18,003 bases of DNA from an uncultured Panacagrimonas sp. (GTDB lineage: Bacteria; Pseudomonadota; Gammaproteobacteria; Nevskiales; Nevskiaceae). Below, piece by piece: positions 7,003-14,554 of the stretch. Location: contig CAMLNE010000040.1 in NCBI GenBank assembly GCA_946481265.1, positions 1-18,003 on the forward strand, given 5' to 3'. The notes under the pieces are model-generated. The model saw nothing but the letters and a program-made list of their open reading frames with translations. It did no database searches and was not told the origin of the DNA. The first letter of the stretch is position 1. Every line of letters starts with the position of its first letter. The position numbers were made by a program, and so were the translations under genes.

Positions 7003-8019
7003 ATGACCCGCGCCCTGCTCTGCCTGCTGCTGTGCCTGTCCATGTGGCCCGCGTACGCCGCGGGGCAGGCCGCCGGACTGACCGTCTATTCCTCCCGCAT
7101 CGAGGACCTGATCCAGCCGATCTTCGAGCGCTACACCCGCGAGACGGGCACGCCGATCCGCTTCATCACGGACAAGGAAGGTCCCTTGCTGCAGCGCCTG
7201 CAGGCCGAAGGCGCGTCGACGCCCGCGGACCTGCTGCTCACGGTGGACGCCGGCAACCTGTGGCAGGCCAGTCACCTCAAGCTGCTGCAGCCGGTGGACT
7301 CGGCGGCGCTCACGGCGAACATCCCCGCCCACCTGCGCGACCCCGGCAACACCTGGTTCGGACTGTCGATCCGCGCGCGCACGATCGTCTACCACACCGG
7401 CCGGGTGAAACCGGCCCAGCTCTCCACCTACGAGGCGCTGGCCACGCCGGCCTGGAAGAACCGCCTGTGCCTGCGCACCTCGAAGAAGGTCTACAACCAG
7501 TCGCTGGTCGCGATGATGCTGGCCGAACTCGGCGAGCCGCGCACCGAGCAGATCGTGCGCGGCTGGGTCGACAACCTGGCGGCGGCGCCGTTCGCCAGCG
7601 ACAACGAGGTGATGGATGCGATCGTCGCCGGGCGCTGCGACGTGGGCCTGGTCAATACCTACTACTACGGCCGCCTCGTGCGCGAGAAGCCCGAGCTGCC
7701 GCTCAAGCTGTTCTGGCCCAACCAGTCCGGCGCCAAGGGCCAGCTCGGCGGCGTGCACGTCAACGTCTCGGGCGCCGGCGTCACCACCCACGCGAAGAAT
7801 CGCGATGGCGCGGTGAAGTTCCTCGAGTGGCTCTCCATGCGCGAGGCGCAGGCCCTGTTCGCCGGCATGAACCTGGAATTCCCGGCCAATCCGAAGGTGC
7901 AGCCGGATGCCATCACCGCGAACTGGGGCAGCTTCAAGCACGATGACATCAACCTCGCCGAGGCGGGCAAGCGACAGGCGGACGCCGTGCGCCTGATGGA
8001 TCGCGCGGGCTATCGGTGA
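7003..8019 (+). CDS. fbpA: Fe(III) ABC transporter periplasmic binding protein
   Basis: A 338-aa periplasmic protein of the ferric-binding FbpA/FutA/IdiA family. It should bind Fe(III), free or with a small anion, and deliver it to the membrane permease. A signal peptide spans about residues 1-20 (hydrophobic LLCLLLCLSMW, then AYA/A). Mature protein begins with the family start L-T-V-Y-S-S-R (25-31 region). The tyrosine cluster Y220-Y222 in NTYYYG corresponds to the iron-ligating tyrosines of the family. Length is normal. No good Shine-Dalgarno sequence precedes the ATG at 7003, which directly begins the signal peptide. The gene overlaps the permease gene by GTGA. Iron regulation through the Fur-box-like site upstream is likely. 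The symbol is assigned by family. Confidence 0.9.
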   Translation: MTRALLCLLLCLSMWPAYAAGQAAGLTVYSSRIEDLIQPIFERYTRETGTPIRFITDKEGPLLQRLQAEGASTPADLLLTVDAGNLWQASHLKLLQPVDSAALTANIPAHLRDPGNTWFGLSIRARTIVYHTGRVKPAQLSTYEALATPAWKNRLCLRTSKKVYNQSLVAMMLAELGEPRTEQIVRGWVDNLAAAPFASDNEVMDAIVAGRCDVGLVNTYYYGRLVREKPELPLKLFWPNQSGAKGQLGGVHVNVSGAGVTTHAKNRDGAVKFLEWLSMREAQALFAGMNLEFPANPKVQPDAITANWGSFKHDDINLAEAGKRQADAVRLMDRAGYR

Positions 8020-9680
8020 AACCGGCCGTGCCGGCCGCCGATCCCGGCTTTGCGACGCGGGGCGGATCCCGCGTCGCATTCCCCAGACCGGCGATCGGCA
8101 GCTGGCAGCTGATCTGCGTCCTGATCGCCGCGCCGACGCTGCTGCCGCTGGTGGCCGCACTCGGCTCCTTCACCCGCATCGATGCGCAACTCTGGTCGCA
8201 CCTGGCGGAGTACGTGCTGCCGCACGTGCTGCCCACCACCCTGATCCTGCTGCTGCTGGTGAGCCTGGGCGTGTGCCTGCTCGGCACCGGCCTGGCCGTG
8301 CTGGTCAGCCTGTGCGAATTCCCGGGGCGGCGTTTCTTCGCCTGGGCGCTGCTGCTGCCGCTGGCCTTCCCGGGTTATGTGCTGGCCACGGTCTTCGTCG
8401 GCAGCCTGGACTATGCCGGCGGCGTCGCCAGCTTCCTGCGCCGGCACGGCTGGATGCTGCCCGACCTGCGCAACACCGCGGGCGCCAGCATGGTGCTGAT
8501 CGCCGCGCTCTATCCCTACGTCTACCTGGTGGTGCGCAGCAGCCTGGTTGCGCAGAGCGCGCGCGTGCTCGAGGCGGCGCGCGGCCTGGGCCTGAGCCCG
8601 GCGCGGGCGATCCTGCGGGTGGCCCTGCCCCTGTCGGCGCCCGCCATTTTCGGCGGCACCCTGCTCGCGGCGATGGAGACGCTGGCGGACTTCGGCACGG
8701 TGGCAGCATTCAATGTCGACACCCTGACCACCGCCATCTACAAGGCCTGGTTCTCGCTGTTCTCGGTGGATGCCGCGCTGCAGCTGGCCGGCGTGCTGCT
8801 GGTGGTGGCGACGGTCCTGCTGCTGCTGCAGAGCCGCGTCCAGGCCGCGGGGCGGGTGACCCAATCCGGTCCGCCGGCGATGCGCCTGCGCCTGGCGCCG
8901 CTGCCGGCGGCGCTGTGCTGGCTGTTCTGTGCGCTGGTCCTGACGCTCGCCTTTCTGGCGCCTGCGCTGCAGCTGTTGCTGTGGACCGCGGATCACCTGT
9001 CCGCGCTCGATGCGCGCCTGCTGGACACCGCGCTGAACTCGGTGCTGCTGGGTTTGATCGCGGCGCTGCTGATCGCGCTGCTGGCGGTACTGCTCGGCTA
9101 CGCGGCGCGGCGCGAGCCGGGACGGATCGTGCGCTGGGCCACGCGCACGGCGACGCTGGGCTACGCGCTGCCGGGCGCGCTGCTGGCCGTCGGCCTGTAC
9201 GTGCCGCTGTCCGCGCTGGTCCGTCATCTCAACGCGGCCTTCGGCGGCGCGCTGGTGCTGCAGGGCGGCCTTGCCCTGATGCTGCTGGCCTACGCGGTGC
9301 GCTTCACCGCGGTGGCGCACGCGCCGGTCGCCGCCGGACTGGCGCGCATCCGGCCGAGCCTGGACGAGGCGGCGCGACTGGCCGGCCTGGGCGGGATCCG
9401 CCAGCTGCAGCGCGTGCACCTGCCACTGCTGCGTCCTGGACTCGCCGCGGCCTTCGCCCTGGTGCTCGTCGACGTGATGAAGGAGATGCCGATCACCCTG
9501 ATGACGCGGCCCTTCGGCTACGACACGCTGGCGGTGCGCATCTTCGAGCTGACCAGCGAGGGACAGTGGCAGCTCGCGGCGCTGCCCTCGCTGGTGATCG
9601 CGGCGGCCGGCCTGGTGCCGGTGTGGTGGCTGGTACGTACTCTCGACCGGGGCGACGGACTTCATGGATCTGCAACTTGA
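8016..9680 (+). CDS. fbpB: Fe(III) ABC transporter fused permease
   Basis: A 554-aa inner-membrane permease made of two fused halves, about 12 membrane helices in all, as in FbpB/SfuB/HitB. Each half carries a cytoplasmic EAA loop that contacts the ATPase: EAARGLGLSPARAILRVALP near residues 188-207 and DEAARLAGLGGIRQLQRVHLP near 450-470. Translation probably starts at GTG 8016, which overlaps the fbpA stop as GTGA, so the two genes are coupled; no independent Shine-Dalgarno is needed. The 3' end overlaps the ATPase gene by 17 bp. Together the three genes form a complete ferric importer. The first 30 residues before the first helix are proline- and arginine-rich. Confidence 0.9.
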   Translation: MKPAVPAADPGFATRGGSRVAFPRPAIGSWQLICVLIAAPTLLPLVAALGSFTRIDAQLWSHLAEYVLPHVLPTTLILLLLVSLGVCLLGTGLAVLVSLCEFPGRRFFAWALLLPLAFPGYVLATVFVGSLDYAGGVASFLRRHGWMLPDLRNTAGASMVLIAALYPYVYLVVRSSLVAQSARVLEAARGLGLSPARAILRVALPLSAPAIFGGTLLAAMETLADFGTVAAFNVDTLTTAIYKAWFSLFSVDAALQLAGVLLVVATVLLLLQSRVQAAGRVTQSGPPAMRLRLAPLPAALCWLFCALVLTLAFLAPALQLLLWTADHLSALDARLLDTALNSVLLGLIAALLIALLAVLLGYAARREPGRIVRWATRTATLGYALPGALLAVGLYVPLSALVRHLNAAFGGALVLQGGLALMLLAYAVRFTAVAHAPVAAGLARIRPSLDEAARLAGLGGIRQLQRVHLPLLRPGLAAAFALVLVDVMKEMPITLMTRPFGYDTLAVRIFELTSEGQWQLAALPSLVIAAAGLVPVWWLVRTLDRGDGLHGSAT

Positions 9681-10752
9681 GGCCATCAGTGCGGGCTACG
9701 GCGCCCGCACGGTCCTGCACGCGCTGAGCCTGCGGCTGGCCGATGGCACCCTCGGCTGCCTGCTGGGACCCTCGGGCTGCGGCAAGACCACGGCGCTGCG
9801 TGCGATCGCCGGCTTCGAGCCGATCCGCACCGGCCGCATCCTCGCCGGCGACGAACTGCTCAGTGCCCCGGGCCACACCCTGGCGCCGGAAAAGCGCGGC
9901 ATCGGCATGGTGTTCCAGGACCTGGCGCTGATGCCGCACCTGGACGTGGCCGGCAATGTGGCCTTCGGCCTGCACCGCCTGGGACGCAGCGCGCGTGCGG
10001 CGCGCGTCACCGAACTGCTCGAGCTGGTGGGATTGTCCGGCTCCGCGCGCGCCTTTCCGCACCAGCTCTCCGGCGGCCAGCAGCAGCGCGTCGCGCTGGC
10101 CCGCGCGCTGGCCCCGCGACCGCGCCTGGTTTTGCTCGATGAACCCTTCTCCTCGCTCGACGTGGAACTGCGCGAGCGGCTGTCGCAGGAGGTGCGCGCG
10201 ATCCTGCTGCACGAGAAGACCGCGGCGCTGCTGGTCACCCATTCGCAGTTCGAGGCCTTCGCGATGGCCGACACCATCGGCGTGATGCGCGAGGGCCACC
10301 TGCACCAGTGGGACACGGCCTACAACCTCTATCACCGGCCGGCCGACCGCTTCGTCGCCGACTTCGTCGGCGAGGGCCGCCTGCTGCCGGGCATCCGCCG
10401 CGACGACGGCGCCGTGGAGATGGAGCTGGGGGTGCTGCCGGCCCGCGACGCGGGGCCGCACGGCGGGCCGGTCGACATCCTGCTGCGGCCCGACGACGTG
10501 GTGCACGACGACGCCAGCCCGGTGCAGGCGATGATCATGGCGCGGGCTTTTCGCGGGGCGGAGTTCCTCTACACGCTGCGCCTGGATTCAGGCCAGGAAC
10601 TGCTGTCGCTGGTGCCCAGCCATCACGACCACGCGATCGGGACGCGCATCGGCATCCGGCTGGACGTGGAGCACGTGATCGCGTTCGAGGCGAATCCCTC
10701 CTCTGGGGAGGTCAACATCGGTCAGACCCTCGGGCACAATCCGTCCTCATAA
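9664..10752 (+). CDS. fbpC: Fe(III) ABC transporter ATP-binding protein
   Basis: A 362-aa ATPase subunit powering the ferric importer on the cytoplasmic face. All ABC motifs are intact: Walker [10 protein letters not shown] (35-43), Q-loop Gln85 in FQD, signature LSGGQ (135-139), Walker B LVLLDE (155-160), D-loop SSLD (163-166) and switch His193. After about residue 235 comes a C-terminal TOBE-like regulatory domain of about 120 residues, as in FbpC/PotA-type ATPases; in FbpC this region can take part in iron-dependent regulation. The ATG at 9664 lies inside the end of the permease gene. An acyl-CoA synthetase gene with its own strong ribosome site begins 22 bp downstream. Confidence 0.93.
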   Translation: MDLQLEAISAGYGARTVLHALSLRLADGTLGCLLGPSGCGKTTALRAIAGFEPIRTGRILAGDELLSAPGHTLAPEKRGIGMVFQDLALMPHLDVAGNVAFGLHRLGRSARAARVTELLELVGLSGSARAFPHQLSGGQQQRVALARALAPRPRLVLLDEPFSSLDVELRERLSQEVRAILLHEKTAALLVTHSQFEAFAMADTIGVMREGHLHQWDTAYNLYHRPADRFVADFVGEGRLLPGIRRDDGAVEMELGVLPARDAGPHGGPVDILLRPDDVVHDDASPVQAMIMARAFRGAEFLYTLRLDSGQELLSLVPSHHDHAIGTRIGIRLDVEHVIAFEANPSSGEVNIGQTLGHNPSS

Positions 10753-10774
10753 AACTATCCAGGAGGAATATCCG

Positions 10775-12427
10775 ATGCGTGCACACCGGAAAGGTCACAC
10801 CGACGTCCCGCTGATCGAGCAGACCATCGGCGACAACCTCGCCGCGACGGTGGCCCGCCACGCCGACCGCGAAGCGGTGGTCATGCCTCACCAGGACATC
10901 CGCTGGACCTACAGGCGCCTCGATCAGGAGGTGGACCGCGTCGCGCGCGGCCTGCTCGCCCGCGGCTACGCCAAGGGCGATCGCCTCGGCGTGTGGGCGC
11001 CCAACCTGATCGAATGGCTGCTCGCGCAGTTCGCCACCGCCCGGCTCGGCGTCATCCTGGTCAACATCAATCCCGCCTACCGCAGCAACGAACTCGCCTA
11101 TGCGCTGCGCCAGTCCGGCTGCCGCGGCGTGATCGCGGCGCGCCAGTTCAAGACCAGCGACTACGTGAAGATGCTCGAGCAGACCCGCGGCGAGTGCCCG
11201 GACCTGCAGGAGACCATCTTCATCGACGACCCCGGCCAGCCGGCGGACTGGGCCCGGCTGCTGGCCGACGGCGAGCGCGTGCCGCCCGACGCGGTCGCCG
11301 CGCGCATGAAGACGCTGGCACCCGGTGATCCGATCAACATCCAGTACACCTCGGGCACCACCGGCGCGCCCAAGGGCGCGACGCTGTCCCATCGCAACAT
11401 CCTCAACAACGCCTACTTCGACGGCCAGTGCCTGCGCCTGAGCGAGCAGGACCGCTTCTGCGTGCCGGTGCCCTTCTACCACTGCGCCGGCATGGTCTGC
11501 GGCAACCTGCTGTGCGCCACCTACGGCGCCACCCTGGTCGTGCCGGCGCCCTCGTTCGATCCCGGCGAGACGCTCAAGGCCATCGAGAAGGAACGCTGCA
11601 CCGGCGCGATGTGCGTACCGACCATGGTCATCGCCATGATGGCGCACCCGGATTTCGCCAAGACCGACAAGTCCAGCCTGCGCACGGGCACCATCGGCGG
11701 CTCGCCCTGTCCGGTGGAGGTGATGAAGCGCCTGGTCACGGACTTCCACATGCCGGAGGTCGAGATCATCTACGGCATGACCGAGACCTCGCCGATCTCC
11801 ACCCAGACCGCGCCCGACGATCCGCTCGACAAGCGCGTCGGCAGCGTCGGCCGCGTGCATCCGCATGTCGAGATCCGCATCGCCAATCCGGACAGCGGCC
11901 AGACCTGCGACTACGGCGAGGCCGGCGAATTCCAGACCCGGGGCTACTCGGTGATGCTCGGCTACTGGAACGACGAGAAGCGCACCCGGGACGCGATCAC
12001 CGCCGAGGGCTGGATGCGCACCGGCGATATCGGCGTGATGGACGAGCAGGGCTACGTGAACATCGTCGGCCGCATCAAGGACATGATCATCCGCGGCGGC
12101 GAGAACGTGTACCCGGTGGAGGTCGAAGGCTTCCTGTACACGCATCCGGACATCCGCGACGTGCAGGTGATCGGCGTGCCCGACGAGAAGTTCGGCGAGG
12201 AAGTGATGGCCTGCGTGATCATGAAGGAGGGCAGGCCGCCGCTCACGCTCGATGCCCTGCGCGCCTTCTGCAAGGACCGGCTCGCCCACTACAAGGTGCC
12301 GCGCTACCTGGACGTGGTCACCGAGTACCCGATGACCGTGACCGGCAAGGTGCGCAAGGTCGAGATGCGCGCAGAGGCGGTGCGCAAGCTGAACCTGGAG
12401 AACGCGGCGGCGATCCGGACGGCCTGA
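10775..12427 (+). CDS. AMP-forming acyl-CoA synthetase
   Basis: A 550-aa acyl-adenylate-forming ligase (ANL superfamily), most like ACSF2-type medium/long-chain fatty-acid:CoA ligases. It should activate a carboxylic acid with ATP and then CoA. The phosphate-binding loop YTSGTTGAPKG is at 191-201, YGMTETSP at 333-340, the ATP-ribose aspartate in TGD at 416-418, the hinge and A8 motif GRIKDMIIRGGENVYP at 432-447, and the catalytic lysine Lys525 in TGKVRK. The start at 10775 has a perfect AGGAGG at 10761-10766. It starts 22 bp after fbpC and could be co-transcribed with the iron importer, an unusual pairing. The chain-length preference cannot be read from the sequence. Confidence 0.93.
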   Translation: MRAHRKGHTDVPLIEQTIGDNLAATVARHADREAVVMPHQDIRWTYRRLDQEVDRVARGLLARGYAKGDRLGVWAPNLIEWLLAQFATARLGVILVNINPAYRSNELAYALRQSGCRGVIAARQFKTSDYVKMLEQTRGECPDLQETIFIDDPGQPADWARLLADGERVPPDAVAARMKTLAPGDPINIQYTSGTTGAPKGATLSHRNILNNAYFDGQCLRLSEQDRFCVPVPFYHCAGMVCGNLLCATYGATLVVPAPSFDPGETLKAIEKERCTGAMCVPTMVIAMMAHPDFAKTDKSSLRTGTIGGSPCPVEVMKRLVTDFHMPEVEIIYGMTETSPISTQTAPDDPLDKRVGSVGRVHPHVEIRIANPDSGQTCDYGEAGEFQTRGYSVMLGYWNDEKRTRDAITAEGWMRTGDIGVMDEQGYVNIVGRIKDMIIRGGENVYPVEVEGFLYTHPDIRDVQVIGVPDEKFGEEVMACVIMKEGRPPLTLDALRAFCKDRLAHYKVPRYLDVVTEYPMTVTGKVRKVEMRAEAVRKLNLENAAAIRTA

Positions 12428-12440
12428 GCGCGGGCCGCAC

Positions 12441-13079
12441 ATGACCGCGTCGTCCCTGATCGCGCTGATCGAGCTGGCCGGCGTCGCGGTGTTCGCGGTT
12501 TCCGGCGCGCTCGCCGCCGGGCGAAAGTCGCTGGACCTGCTCGGCGTGGTGGTGATCGCGATGGTCACCGCCACCGGTGGCGGCACCCTGCGCGACCTGC
12601 TGCTCGATCGCACGGTGTTCTGGATCGCGCGCCCCGAGTTCCTGGTGGTGACGCTGGTGGCCGCGCTGCTGACCATCCCCTATGTGCGCTTCGCGCGTCC
12701 GCCCGAGCGCTTCCTGCTGGTGGCCGATGCCCTGGGCCTGGCCCTGTTCAGCACCGCCGGTGCCGGCATCGCGCTGTCGCTGGGCCAGCCGGGACTGGTC
12801 GCGGTGGTGATGGGAACCGTCACCGGCGTATTCGGCGGCGTGCTGCGCGACGTGCTGTGCGCGGAGATCCCGATGATCCTGCGCAAGGGCCACATCTACG
12901 CGACCGCCGCGATCGCGGGCTGCACGCTGCTGGTGCTGCTGCGCCACTGGGGCGTGAATCCCACGATCGCCGCCACCACCGGCATGACGACGGTCGCCGC
13001 GCTGCGCCTGGCCGCCATCGTGTTCGGGCTGACCCTGCCGGTGTTCAGCCTGCCCGCGCCGCGTGATCCCGAATCCTGA
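12441..13079 (+). CDS. TRIC / YicG (UPF0126) family membrane protein
   Basis: A 212-aa inner-membrane protein with about seven hydrophobic segments and an internal duplication. Each half carries a glycine-rich motif before a charged turn: GGGTLRDLLL (46-55) and FGGVLRDVL (131-139), the signature of the bacterial TRIC-channel/YicG family. Structurally studied bacterial homologues form trimeric K+-permeable channels, while some relatives have been linked to glycine uptake, so the physiological role is uncertain. The ATG at 12441 is 13 bp after the acyl-CoA synthetase stop, so it probably belongs to the same transcript. Its Shine-Dalgarno is weak. Confidence 0.9.
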   Translation: MTASSLIALIELAGVAVFAVSGALAAGRKSLDLLGVVVIAMVTATGGGTLRDLLLDRTVFWIARPEFLVVTLVAALLTIPYVRFARPPERFLLVADALGLALFSTAGAGIALSLGQPGLVAVVMGTVTGVFGGVLRDVLCAEIPMILRKGHIYATAAIAGCTLLVLLRHWGVNPTIAATTGMTTVAALRLAAIVFGLTLPVFSLPAPRDPES

Positions 13080-13113
13080 GTGCCTCGCGGACCGGTCGGT
13101 GGCGTCGACTCGC

Positions 13114-13119
13114 TAGAAT
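13114..13119 (+). promoter_or_regulatory. Possible -10 element for mtgA
   Basis: TAGAAT lies in otherwise GC-rich DNA 130 bp before the mtgA ATG and matches the -10 consensus in five of six positions. No good -35 is visible at 16-18 bp. If used, transcription would begin near 13126, downstream of the GTG at 13080, which argues against that codon as the mtgA start. Confidence 0.35.
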
Positions 13120-13250
13120 CGCCCCGAGCCCACGCGGACAGCGACGTGGAACGCCAGTACCCCACGCTCGGATCGCCGAACGCCGACCCCTCGCCGGAAC
13201 TGCGGGCCGAGCGGCGTGCCGAGCGACCCACCGGACAGGATCACGCCACC

Positions 13251-13955
13251 ATGGCCAGAAGGCGCAGCCCCCGCCTGCGCAGGCTGCTGCTGCTCGCCGC
13301 GATCGTGCTGCTCGGCCTCAGCGTGCTGCCCGTGCTGGTGCTCAGCGTGGTGCCGGCCTGGACCTCGAGCTTCATGATCGGCTACCAGCTCGAGCGGCTG
13401 ACCTCCGAGCGCGAGCTGCCGGCGCTGGCGCATGACTGGGTGAGCTGGGACCAGATCGCGCCGGCGGCCAAGCTCGCCGTGATCGCCGCCGAGGACCAGC
13501 GCTTCCCCGAGCACTTCGGCTTCGATCTCACCGCCATCGGCAAGGCCGTGCGACACAACCGCAACCACCGGCGCAAGCGCGGCGCGAGCACCATCTCGCA
13601 GCAGGTGGCGAAGAACCTGTTCCTGTGGTCGGGCCGCAACTGGCTGCGCAAGGGCCTGGAGGTGGGCTACACCTTGCTGATCGAGACGCTGTGGTCCAAG
13701 CGGCGCGTGCTCGAGGTGTACCTCAACGTGGCCGAGTTCGGGCCGGGCGTGTACGGCGTCGAGGCGGCCGCCCGCAAGTACTTCCGCAAGCCGGCGGCGC
13801 GCCTGACCTACCAGGAGGCCGCGCTGCTGGCCGCCGTGCTGCCCAACCCGCGCCGCCTGCGCGTGGCCGCGCCTTCGGGCTATGTCCAGCAACGCGCGGC
13901 CTGGATCCTGGGCCAGATGAACCAGCTGGGCGTGGCCACGCTCGATTCGCTCTGA
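13251..13955 (+). CDS. mtgA: Monofunctional peptidoglycan glycosyltransferase MtgA
   Basis: A 234-aa inner-membrane enzyme of family GT51 that polymerises lipid II into glycan strands. A single N-terminal membrane anchor spans about residues 11-35 after an Arg-rich start ([11 protein letters not shown]). The catalytic Glu81 sits in [12 protein letters not shown] (81-92). The second motif [15 protein letters not shown] is at 111-125, [32 protein letters not shown] at 133-164, and AARKYF at 173-178. No transpeptidase domain follows, so it is the monofunctional form, and the length matches MtgA. The ATG at 13251, with AGGA 10 bp upstream, is preferred over an in-frame GTG at 13080 that would add 57 low-complexity residues before the anchor. 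Confidence 0.93.
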   Translation: MARRRSPRLRRLLLLAAIVLLGLSVLPVLVLSVVPAWTSSFMIGYQLERLTSERELPALAHDWVSWDQIAPAAKLAVIAAEDQRFPEHFGFDLTAIGKAVRHNRNHRRKRGASTISQQVAKNLFLWSGRNWLRKGLEVGYTLLIETLWSKRRVLEVYLNVAEFGPGVYGVEAAARKYFRKPAARLTYQEAALLAAVLPNPRRLRVAAPSGYVQQRAAWILGQMNQLGVATLDSL

Positions 13956-14063
13956 GCGGCGACTCCGCGCCGCGTCGATGCGGCGCCGACGGCCTGCCCG
14001 CCAGTGTGGCCCTGACCGGGCCATGCATTTCGCCTTTGTGCCCGGCTGTCCCACAATGCCGGC

Positions 14064-14462
14064 ATGTTCCCCCTGCTTCGCCGCCGTCCGCTGGTCTGGC
14101 TCGCGCTGTTCGCGTGGGTGGCGCAGCTGGGCATGCCGGCCGCGCACGCCGCGCTCATGGCGCAGCAGGACCCCGGACTCGGCACCTGGTGCGGCAGCTT
14201 CTCGCCGGCCCTGTCGCAGAAATTCGCCGCGCTGCCCGACGAGGTGCGCCGGATCCTGCGCAAGGACAGCGCGCATTCCGAGTCCAGGACCGATTGCCAG
14301 CAGTTCTGCTCCGGCGTTGGCGCCGAGGGTCCTGCATCCCTGGCGACGGGCCTGGCGCTGCACGCGGGCCCCGTCGAGGCGCCGGTGCCGGTCCTGCCCG
14401 AACGACCGCGCCAGCAGTACGCGCCGCGGCCGCCGCCGCGCGGACCGCCGTCGGAATCCTGA
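14064..14462 (+). CDS. Small exported DUF2946-like protein
   Basis: A 132-aa protein with a clear signal peptide: LLRRRPLVWLALFAWVAQLGM followed by AHA/AL near residue 29. The mature part has three cysteines, Cys43 and the pair Cys78 and Cys82 (DCQQFC), and a proline/arginine-rich tail. This layout resembles DUF2946 proteins, small periplasmic proteins often encoded beside TonB-dependent receptors and sometimes linked to copper. Here too a TonB receptor gene begins 92 bp downstream. The similarity is judged by pattern only, and the cysteines could be metal ligands or a disulfide. A weak promoter, TTCGCC (14029-14034) and CACAAT (14052-14057), would leave almost no leader. Confidence 0.65.
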   Translation: MFPLLRRRPLVWLALFAWVAQLGMPAAHAALMAQQDPGLGTWCGSFSPALSQKFAALPDEVRRILRKDSAHSESRTDCQQFCSGVGAEGPASLATGLALHAGPVEAPVPVLPERPRQQYAPRPPPRGPPSES

Positions 14463-14514
14463 AGCCTGCCCTGCCGATGCGGCCCCGCCGCGTCCCTGCG
14501 CTTGTCTTGCGCCC

Positions 14515-14532
14515 GCCCGGCCTTGGCCGGGT
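14515..14532 (+). other. GC-rich hairpin between the DUF2946-like and TonB receptor genes
   Basis: CCCGGCC and GGCCGGG around a TT form a 6-bp stem closed by a CTTG tetraloop (14516-14531), with a G-T wobble possible outside. It ends 22 bases before the receptor ATG. There is no U-tract, so it is unlikely to be a simple terminator. It may be an intercistronic processing or translation-control element. Confidence 0.4.
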
Positions 14533-14554
14533 CTCCAGGATTCCATCTCGTTCC

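Noticed and set aside
8010..9686. Long minus-strand open frame opposite the permease gene
   Set aside because: It is a mirror of the fbpB frame, extremely rich in Gln and Arg, with no domain pattern.
10712..12676. Minus-strand open frame of about 650 codons opposite the acyl-CoA synthetase
   Set aside because: The sense strand encodes a complete ligase with all motifs; the antisense translation is low-complexity His/Ala/Val/Arg sequence.
13080..13250. GTG start extending MtgA by 57 residues
   Set aside because: The extension is charged and low-complexity, precedes the membrane anchor, and would begin upstream of the possible TAGAAT promoter. The ATG at 13251 gives the normal MtgA length.
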